A DNA stretch of 55,579 nt, taken from positions 1 through 55,579 of IMG/VR virus record IMGVR_UViG_3300043256_000267; one strand, written 5' to 3'. The notes below the pieces were generated by a model. The model ran no database searches. It was not told the DNA's origin and saw only the letters and a list, made by a program, of their open reading frames with translations. The DNA comes from a virus. Each line of letters starts with the position of its first letter. Position 1 is the stretch's first letter. Positions 54,074 through 55,579 of the stretch are shown here, piece by piece. The position numbers and the translations under genes were made by a program.

Positions 54074-54427
54074 TTACCAGCCTACGACCGTTACGTCGTC
54101 CAAGTCATCGCCCCCGGCGGTAGTAATGAACGAAACGCTTGTTACAGAAAGTAGACCGCCAATGCTGACATCACACGTTTCACCATCGGCAATTGCAAAG
54201 TACCCCGGTCCGTCGTCATCCGAGTCGTTGTCAAAGTCGTTGGTAACCGTTCCATCGGTCTCAGCGTTCACCTTAACCCGCACATCGTTTCCGTTTCCCG
54301 TTCCGTTCATTACGATGCAGGGACGGGCATACGAATCAAAAAGAACGATGCGGGGATCGGTTTCACTCCCGTCTGTCCCGTTTGCAACCACCGTTGGGGC
54401 GCCCGCTGGTCCACTTTGGTACTTCAC
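54074..54427 (-). CDS. Small acidic virion-like protein
   Basis: This 117-residue acidic beta protein (VNAETDGTVTNDFDNDSDDDG) starts at a GTG with GGGAG eight bases upstream, after a terminator. Composition suggests a small capsid or tail decoration protein; no family recognised. Confidence 0.5.
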   Translation of the reverse strand: MKYQSGPAGAPTVVANGTDGSETDPRIVLFDSYARPCIVMNGTGNGNDVRVKVNAETDGTVTNDFDNDSDDDGPGYFAIADGETCDVSIGGLLSVTSVSFITTAGGDDLDDVTVVGW

Positions 54428-54440
54428 AACTCAGTCTCCC

Positions 54441-54472
54441 AAAAACACGGCCCGACAACGTCCTGCCGGGCC
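54441..54472 (-). terminator. Leftward rho-independent terminator
   Basis: GGCCCG/CGGGCC stem (54449-54454 and 54467-54472) followed on the minus strand by GTGTTTTT. It separates the post-capsid gene from the fibre module, so the latter probably has its own start or is reached by readthrough. Confidence 0.65.
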
Positions 54473-54508
54473 AATGGTACCAGATCCTAAAATCTTATCC
54501 CCCAGCCG

Positions 54509-54898
54509 TTATGTCAAGATCGGAATTGGGCTGCCAGACTTCTTCTGAACCCAATCCTGCACTTCATGGCGCTCTTTCGCCTCTTCCGTCTCGACTTCCC
54601 ACCCGCGGCGCACGGCATTCTCAAACCGCTTCTTGACATCGTTCGCAGTTACACCAACGCGAGACTTTTCAAGTTGCTTGACCAGCGTCCCGGTCGCAAA
54701 CTCCATGTTCGGCCCGAGGTCGTCTACGTCGTTTGCCAGCCCCCGGTCCTTGTTGATCCAGTAGGCCAAAAACCACTGCCGCGTCTCCGTGTTGTACGCC
54801 GTAAACAACGACGGGTCACGTAGCCGGCAGCGTAGGTGACGTACAAAGTCCGTTTCCCGGATTACATGCTCACCGCGTCTTATCGTAAACGGTCCCAT
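54509..54898 (-). CDS. Post-capsid hypothetical protein
   Basis: This 129-residue protein (MGPFTIRRGEHVIRETDF) has a charged alpha/beta body with a conserved-looking YWINKDRGLANDVDDLG segment and a charged C-terminal helix. It is first after capsid and HNH in the circular order, where head-completion or connector genes are usual. The ATG at 54898 has GGAG nine bases upstream; a TTG eight codons earlier is less likely. Its 5' end is repeated at 1-23. Confidence 0.6.
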   Translation of the reverse strand: MGPFTIRRGEHVIRETDFVRHLRCRLRDPSLFTAYNTETRQWFLAYWINKDRGLANDVDDLGPNMEFATGTLVKQLEKSRVGVTANDVKKRFENAVRRGWEVETEEAKERHEVQDWVQKKSGSPIPILT

Positions 54899-54924
54899 CC
54901 CGCAGTTCTCCAATCCCTCCAAAT

Positions 54925-54963
54925 GGTGGGCCGGGCCGCTTACAAGGCTGCACCCAGCCCACC
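54925..54963. other. Second copy of the intergenic inverted repeat
   Basis: Identical to 50-88 (GGTGGGC/GCCCACC arms). Its conservation between alleles suggests it is part of the fixed flank and not of the mobile gene. Confidence 0.45.
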
Positions 54964-54977
54964 CGCGGGAGGAACCT

Positions 54978-55385
54978 TCAATCAGTCTTCAAGTAGGGCG
55001 GCAAGTGAAGCTCACCGTCCAACCCTTTGCGATAAGTGTAGCAATGACAGTTCGCACAAACCACATCGCACTTCTCTGCTTCCCTCAACAGCGCTGGAAG
55101 GTTGCCCATCAACTCCCCAACGCCACAACGTTTCTCCGAAGGGTCACGATGGTGGAATTCCAGGCAGATCGGGTCATTTATACCGCAGTACCTACAACCG
55201 CGGTCTGCCTTGAGTTGCCATACGACCCTCTTGTTTTCTACGTAACGTACTGCATGACGAGCCTTGTTGTACACGCGGTCTCTATCGAGATTCCGTTCTC
55301 GATACCGACGCCGCGTTGCTTGCCTTGCGGTGATCCTTTCTTCTTCCGTGTCGAATCGCCGACAGGCACGCTTCTTCCTCCCCAC
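54978..55385 (-). CDS. HNH homing-type endonuclease, allele B
   Basis: This 135-residue protein shares its last ~85 residues with allele A (WQLKADRGCRYCGINDP, LEFHHRDP, CANCHCY), but its N-terminal ~50 residues are different and shorter. It starts at a GTG at 55385 with GGAG seven bases upstream. It occupies exactly the same position as allele A at 103-573. Confidence 0.8.
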   Translation of the reverse strand: MGRKKRACRRFDTEEERITARQATRRRYRERNLDRDRVYNKARHAVRYVENKRVVWQLKADRGCRYCGINDPICLEFHHRDPSEKRCGVGELMGNLPALLREAEKCDVVCANCHCYTYRKGLDGELHLPPYLKTD

Positions 55386-55418
55386 AACAAGGCTCCTGTA
55401 CAGTCCAACTACGAAGAA

Positions 55419-55579
55419 TCAAGTCCCATCAAATCCCGCTATTTCCGCAATATTGTGCAGAAGCAGGAAGTTTGGCGTTCGTGGCATCATCACGCTCTTG
55501 CGCTCGGCCGGGGACTGGAGCAAGTTGCTGAATTTCCCACCGTGATCGTAGCGCGTAAAGATGCTATCAAACGCGCTGG
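55419..55579 (-). CDS. Major capsid protein, 3' end (partial, second copy)
   Basis: The last 53 codons of the capsid gene, cut by the window edge. The protein sequence is identical to 614-774, but the stop is TGA instead of TAA and the final codons carry silent changes. Confidence 0.85.
   Translation of the reverse strand, partial: SAFDSIFTRYDHGGKFSNLLQSPAERKSVMMPRTPNFLLLHNIAEIAGFDGT

Larger units (their letters stand above)
54876..55579. repeat. Right copy of the terminal overlap (allele B of the HNH locus)
   Basis: Matches 1-774 at its edges; see that entry. The first ~110 bases are identical, single-base changes accumulate toward the HNH gene, and the last ~120 bases are identical again. 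Confidence 0.9.

Noticed and set aside
1-55579. Temperate lifestyle with an integrase and attachment site
   Set aside because: No integrase, excisionase or clear repressor was recognised; the tRNA-like element alone is not enough to call an attachment site.

Overview
The window is an essentially complete genome of a tailed double-stranded DNA bacteriophage. The order terminase, portal, scaffold, major capsid, tail adaptor/fibre, tail nozzle, then several very large internal proteins is podovirus-like. No phage RNA polymerase, integrase or recognisable repressor is visible, and every promoter I can see is host sigma-70 type. Two small lipoproteins suggest a Gram-negative host; the host cannot be named. 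Bases 1-774 and 54876-55579 are two versions of the same locus, so the contig overlaps itself and the unique genome is about 54.9 kb. The two versions carry different HNH endonuclease alleles.

Layout. (1) 14777 leftward to 1, continuing through the overlap at 55579 to 36134, is one leftward late region of about 34 kb. It runs small membrane and zinc-ribbon proteins, a DNA methyltransferase, pre-terminase genes, large terminase, portal, a Band-7/SPFH protein, scaffold, major capsid, HNH gene, a YWTD beta-propeller, two lipoproteins, a beta-helix fibre, a 1225-residue fibre-adaptor fusion, a nozzle-like protein and four large internal proteins. Several TTGAC-N17-TATAAT promoters are spaced along it. 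(2) 14802-15557 is a divergent control region packed with palindromes. (3) 15558-20208 holds about 15 tiny rightward genes, six of them behind near-identical promoter-leader cassettes, ending at a bidirectional hairpin terminator. (4) 20287-21180 is an isolated leftward unit with a holin-like protein and an acidic protein. (5) 21402-36128 is a rightward replication and recombination operon of mostly overlapping genes. It encodes a uracil-glycosylase/family-A polymerase fusion, a DHH phosphoesterase, a metallophosphoesterase, an ERCC4 nuclease, a dNTP pyrophosphohydrolase-like protein, a PD-(D/E)XK nuclease, a Sak4-like ATPase, a second P-loop ATPase and an HD phosphohydrolase.

Working together: the cassette-driven small genes are probably immediate-early host-interaction proteins. 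The 21-36 kb operon copies and recombines DNA and adjusts nucleotide pools. The leftward region builds the virion. A 20-bp sequence, CCATTGGTGGGGACCGGTTG, occurs eight times in all three regions, in both orientations, inside and between genes; its role is unknown and it is the strongest unexplained signal here. I did not recognise an endolysin.
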